Positions 5,794 to 8,444 of a stretch of DNA of 8,444 nt are shown one piece after another; position 1 is the first letter of the stretch; every line of letters begins with the position of its first letter. The position numbers were made by a program, and so were the translations under genes. Under the pieces are notes generated by a model, which had not been told where the DNA came from, searched no databases, and was given only the letters and a program-made list of their open reading frames with translations. The DNA lies in the NCBI GenBank assembly GCA_937896275.1, contig CALBMW010000540.1:1-8444 (forward strand), given 5' to 3'. The stretch comes from an uncultured Myxococcales bacterium (lineage in GTDB: Bacteria > Myxococcota_A > Bradymonadia > UBA7976 > UBA1532).

Positions 5794-7610
5794 CCGACGC
5801 ACCCTCCCGACTGATCCTGGCCGTCACCTTCGAGCCCCGCGACGGCTGGAACCTGAAGCACCACGCCGACGCGCTGTCTGCGCCGGACGCCACCGCGCCC
5901 TATCTCGACCGCGCCGCCATGCACGCGCAGTACGTCGACCTGGCGCCCACCGATCGGCAGCAGGTGGTCGACTGGTTCGCCAAGCACGCCATCACGCCGT
6001 TGCCCGCGCACGAGCAGCCCAGCACGCCCCAGCTCATGCTCTTCGAGGGCACGCTCGACGCCTTCGTCGACGGATTCGGCCCCCGGGCGCGCGATGCCTT
6101 CGGCGACGATGGTTTCACCGACCGACCGCGCCGCGTGGACTGGACCCTGCCGGCCGCCGTGCGCGGCTTCGTCCAGGCGATCCAGGCACTCCGGGCCGCG
6201 GACGCCATCTCCTGGCTCCAGGGCGGGCACTGGGACACCGGCGCGACCCCCGCTGCGCGCGCGCCAACGTCCTCCACCCTCGCCGGCGCGGTGCCCGAGG
6301 GGCTCGGCGGCGTCACCCCGGCCCAGCTGCGCCGCTTCTACGACTTCCCCGACGACCTCGACGGCGAGGGTGAGACCATCGCCCTGCTGCTGCTGGACGC
6401 CGCCCCCGACGCAGCGAGCTGCGCGACCTTCTGGCGCGCCCACGGCATCGACCGCACCCCCTGCGAGGTGGTCTACGTGGGCCCCCGACCCGCCCGCGCG
6501 CCCAGCACCGACGAGACGCTCGAGGCGGCCATGGCGACCCAGTGGGCGGGCGCGATGGCCCCCAAGGCACGCCTCGTCGCCTACGTGATGGACCGCAGCG
6601 CCGTGGCCGACAAGTGGGCGGCCTTCCTGATGTCCATCGTCGAGGACACCGCGCACGCGCCCACGGTGGCCTCGACGAGCTGGCTCATCGCCGAGCGCGA
6701 CTACTACGCGGCCTTCGGCTCACGGGTCATCTCGGGCCTGCTCGATCAGTGCGCCGCCCTGGGCGTGACGATCCTGTCGGCGGCCGGTGACTGGGGCGCC
6801 TTCGACGGCGTGCCGCGCCTGACGCACGACGGCAAGACGGTGGCCGACACGCCCTGGCCGCGCGCCGTGTTCCCCGCCTGCGAGGAGCGCGTGCTCAGCG
6901 TGGGCGGCACGATGATCACGCATCACGAGCCCCTGACCGAGGTCGCCTGGAGCAGCCCGCTGCCGCCGGGCATGGCGGGCAACAGCCCCTTCGGCCGGCT
7001 GGCGGGCGGCGGCGGCTTCAGCGACGCCGTCCCGATCCCTGCCTACCAGTCCTTCTTCGAGACCGCCGGCCGCAAGCGACGCTTCTTCACGCGCGGGCCC
7101 CACGCGCCGGCCACCTTCGCCTACGGGCGCGGCATCCCCGACGTCGCGCTGATGGCCGTGGGCCGTACGCTGCACCGCGGCCCGACCGAGGATCTCACCG
7201 TCGACGGCTACCAGGCGGTGGTCGGCGGCGCGTTCATCGATCACGCGGGCGGCACCAGCACCGGCGCCCCCATCTGGGCGGCGATCATCGCGTTGGCCAA
7301 CCAGGCGCGCCGCCGCGCCGGCCTGCGGCGCCTCGGCTTCTGCAACCCCTCGCTCTACGCGCTGGCCGCGGCCACCGGCGATCCACCCTTTCGCGATGTG
7401 CGGCTGGGCCGCACCGACGTGACCGTGCGGACGGTCAACCGCGAGGGCGACGGCGTCGACTTCGAGTTGCCCGGCTACGACGCGCGGATCGGCTGGGATC
7501 CGGTCACCGGGCTCGGCGTTCCGCGCGTGGCCACCCTGGTGAGCCGCCTGTGCGATCTGGGCCCGTCGCCGCAGATTTCCGAGACCGAGCCGCAGAAGGC
7601 CGAGCCCTGA
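5790..7610 (+). CDS. S53 (sedolisin/kumamolisin-like) peptidase homologue, possibly with altered triad
   Basis: The protein has 606 residues and begins within the halogenase stop codon (ATGA), so translation is probably coupled. Residues about 20-125 resemble the pro-kumamolisin activation domain (HAQYVDLAPTDRQQVVDWFAKHAI region). The catalytic domain runs from about VTPAQLRRFYDFP (residue 175) to the end. Motifs seen are LSAAGDWGA with oxyanion Asp334, GGTSTGAP with nucleophile Ser490, FRDV, and GWDPVTGLG (568-576) near the usual calcium site. Glu245 aligns with the catalytic Glu, counting back from AGAMAP (kumamolisin AGALAP). The position four residues later, Asp in the ExxxD motif, reads Ala249. 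S53 enzymes are acid serine-carboxyl peptidases using Glu-Asp-Ser, so activity is uncertain. No signal peptide is visible at the N-terminus (MTDAPSRLIL), so it may stay in the cytoplasm or leave by another route. A role on the halogenase product or its peptide carrier is speculation. Confidence 0.87.
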   Translation: MTDAPSRLILAVTFEPRDGWNLKHHADALSAPDATAPYLDRAAMHAQYVDLAPTDRQQVVDWFAKHAITPLPAHEQPSTPQLMLFEGTLDAFVDGFGPRARDAFGDDGFTDRPRRVDWTLPAAVRGFVQAIQALRAADAISWLQGGHWDTGATPAARAPTSSTLAGAVPEGLGGVTPAQLRRFYDFPDDLDGEGETIALLLLDAAPDAASCATFWRAHGIDRTPCEVVYVGPRPARAPSTDETLEAAMATQWAGAMAPKARLVAYVMDRSAVADKWAAFLMSIVEDTAHAPTVASTSWLIAERDYYAAFGSRVISGLLDQCAALGVTILSAAGDWGAFDGVPRLTHDGKTVADTPWPRAVFPACEERVLSVGGTMITHHEPLTEVAWSSPLPPGMAGNSPFGRLAGGGGFSDAVPIPAYQSFFETAGRKRRFFTRGPHAPATFAYGRGIPDVALMAVGRTLHRGPTEDLTVDGYQAVVGGAFIDHAGGTSTGAPIWAAIIALANQARRRAGLRRLGFCNPSLYALAAATGDPPFRDVRLGRTDVTVRTVNREGDGVDFELPGYDARIGWDPVTGLGVPRVATLVSRLCDLGPSPQISETEPQKAEP

Positions 7611-7716
7611 AGGCCCCGGCAGCGACGTTCTGCGTAAGATTCCAGACTGGTCCGCATCCTGCTTAGCGACACGCGTGACGAGGCCGGCGTCGCTCGACGC
7701 TCGCACGCCAAGCTCC
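7611..7716 (+). other. Spacer before the Beta_propel lipoprotein; promoter likely but not resolved
   Basis: Together with the ribosome-binding site and its spacer, this is the 120 bp between the peptidase stop and the next start. It is less GC-rich than the flanks. TAAGAT at 7635-7640 resembles a -10 box but has no acceptable -35 box 16-18 nt upstream. No strong hairpin with a T-run follows the peptidase gene, so read-through is possible. Confidence 0.3.
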
Positions 7717-7723
7717 GGGGAGG
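7717..7723 (+). promoter_or_regulatory. Shine-Dalgarno site of the Beta_propel lipoprotein
   Basis: GGGGAGG lies 7 nt before the ATG at 7731. It is the strongest ribosome-binding site in the window and fixes this start. Confidence 0.65.
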
Positions 7724-7730
7724 CTCCACG

Positions 7731-8444
7731 ATGCACCGCTCACCGCGCTCACTGGTCGTCGGATTCCGCGCAGTCGGCACCTTCGCGCTCGCCACGCTGG
7801 CCCTCGGCGGCTGCATCGAGGCCACCAACGTGTCCGCCTCGTCGCGGCCGCCGATGACCGGCGATCCGCCGCCGACGCACACCTCGCCGCTCGAACAGCT
7901 CGTGCCCATCGACGACTGCGCGGCGCTTCAAGAGCAGCTCACCGGTCGCGCGCTGACCCAGATGGAGCGCATCCTCAAGCGCAACGAGGCCCTGGCCGAG
8001 CAGCCGTGCCCGGTCGACCAGGCGCCCGACGCGGGCGCCCCGACGCCCGACAATGGTGATCCCGGGGGCCAGGGCGGCGACCTTCCGGGCGAGTTCGACG
8101 GCGACGAGGGCGGCGCCACTGCCCAGGGGGCGGGTCGCGGCGCCCCGGACTTCAGCGAGACCAACGCGCAGGTCGCGGGCGTCGACGAGGCCGACGTGGT
8201 CGAGATCGACGGCACCTTTCTCTACGCGCTCGACGGCGAGGGCCTGTCGATCGCCAAGGTCTGGCCCCTCGACGAGGCCGCGCTGGTGTCGCGGGTGGCC
8301 ATCCCGGGCGCCACCCGCATGTTCGTCGCGGGCGACCGCGCCGTGATCTACGCCGAGACCACGGACGCCGTGGTCGACGCCACCACCGAGACCGACGTCT
8401 ACGGCCCCTACGGCGTGCCGCCGGCCGTCGGCGGGCTGTGCCCC
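7731..8444 (+). CDS. Lipoprotein with Beta_propel-type domain, N-terminal part (runs off the right edge)
   Basis: The frame is open for 238 codons from ATG 7731 to the end of the window. Residues 1-28 are a lipoprotein signal: basic N-terminus with three Arg, hydrophobic run VGTFALATLALGG, and Cys28 in LGGC. Residues about 40-140 form a Pro/Gly/Asp-rich linker with a short helical segment (CAALQEQLTGRALTQMERILK region) and Cys63 and Cys93. From residue 140, FSETNAQVAGVDEADVVEIDG closely fits the opening of the Beta_propel family (PF09826), where TNxQVxGVDEADxVKxDG is typical; here Lys is replaced by Glu. FLYALDGEGLSI continues the first blade. Such proteins are secreted or surface-anchored propellers of unknown function, distantly related to WD40 repeats. 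A good ribosome-binding site precedes the gene. It probably has its own promoter and need not belong with the halogenase genes. Confidence 0.82.
   Translation, partial: MHRSPRSLVVGFRAVGTFALATLALGGCIEATNVSASSRPPMTGDPPPTHTSPLEQLVPIDDCAALQEQLTGRALTQMERILKRNEALAEQPCPVDQAPDAGAPTPDNGDPGGQGGDLPGEFDGDEGGATAQGAGRGAPDFSETNAQVAGVDEADVVEIDGTFLYALDGEGLSIAKVWPLDEAALVSRVAIPGATRMFVAGDRAVIYAETTDAVVDATTETDVYGPYGVPPAVGGLCP

Noticed and set aside
3976..5802. A minus-strand frame of about 600 codons opposite the halogenase, joined in frame to the hydroxylase
   Set aside because: The composition (Gly/Val/Ala/Arg/Gln-rich, no domain) is that of an antisense shadow of a high-GC gene. The halogenase on the plus strand has clear motifs, and only the part below 3975 matches a protein family.
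5562..7736. Long minus-strand frames opposite the peptidase
   Set aside because: They are low-complexity Gly/Ala/Arg/Val sequences without domains, as expected from GC-rich antisense frames.
7675..7857. Small plus-strand frame that might be a precursor peptide next to the halogenase locus
   Set aside because: It overlaps the well-supported lipoprotein start in another frame, begins with GTG without a ribosome-binding site, and is Ser/Pro/Arg-rich shadow sequence.

Overview
The window is a GC-rich, densely coded bacterial chromosome segment. GC-ending codons dominate every real gene, and long false reading frames lie opposite them. Two secreted lipoproteins with low-complexity Gly/Asp-rich segments, a methylmalonyl-CoA epimerase, an Rpn-type nuclease with a DUF4351-like tail and a sedolisin together resemble Myxococcota or related former Deltaproteobacteria. 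That assignment is inference from style and gene content; no marker gene is present.

Layout, left to right. (1) The start of a Gly-rich lipoprotein gene on the minus strand runs off the left edge (1-238). (2) A 317-bp gap without a convincing gene follows (239-555). (3) A minus-strand PD-(D/E)XK nuclease of the Rpn / transposase_31 type lies at 556-1560, with a 12-bp minisatellite encoding (LEQG)n-like repeats. (4) Diverging from it, a plus-strand pair encodes methylmalonyl-CoA epimerase (1736-2164) and a secreted TlpA-like thioredoxin protein with an unrecognised N-terminal domain (2161-3222), joined by a GTGA overlap. (5) A 14-bp tandem repeat fills the short convergent gap (about 3226-3276). 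(6) A minus-strand aspartyl/asparaginyl beta-hydroxylase-family 2-oxoglutarate/Fe(II) oxygenase lies at 3271-3975. (7) Only 18 bp away and divergent, a flavin-dependent halogenase-like protein (3994-5793) is coupled by an ATGA overlap to an S53 (sedolisin/kumamolisin-like) peptidase homologue (5790-7610). (8) A 120-bp spacer leads to a lipoprotein with the start of a Beta_propel (PF09826-like) domain (7731 to the right edge).

The most interesting unit is 3271-7610: an oxygenase and a halogenase sharing a tiny divergent start region, with a peptidase homologue co-translated with the halogenase. The halogenase keeps the FAD loop, WxWxIP and a candidate catalytic lysine. The peptidase keeps the Glu, oxyanion Asp and GTSxxxP Ser motifs but appears to have Ala in place of the triad Asp. 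The set could be a small tailoring cassette for a peptide or amino-acid-derived metabolite, but no NRPS, PKS, carrier protein, flavin reductase or precursor peptide is visible here, so this is a hypothesis. The epimerase belongs to propionyl-CoA/methylmalonyl-CoA metabolism; why it is coupled to an exported thioredoxin-like protein is not evident.
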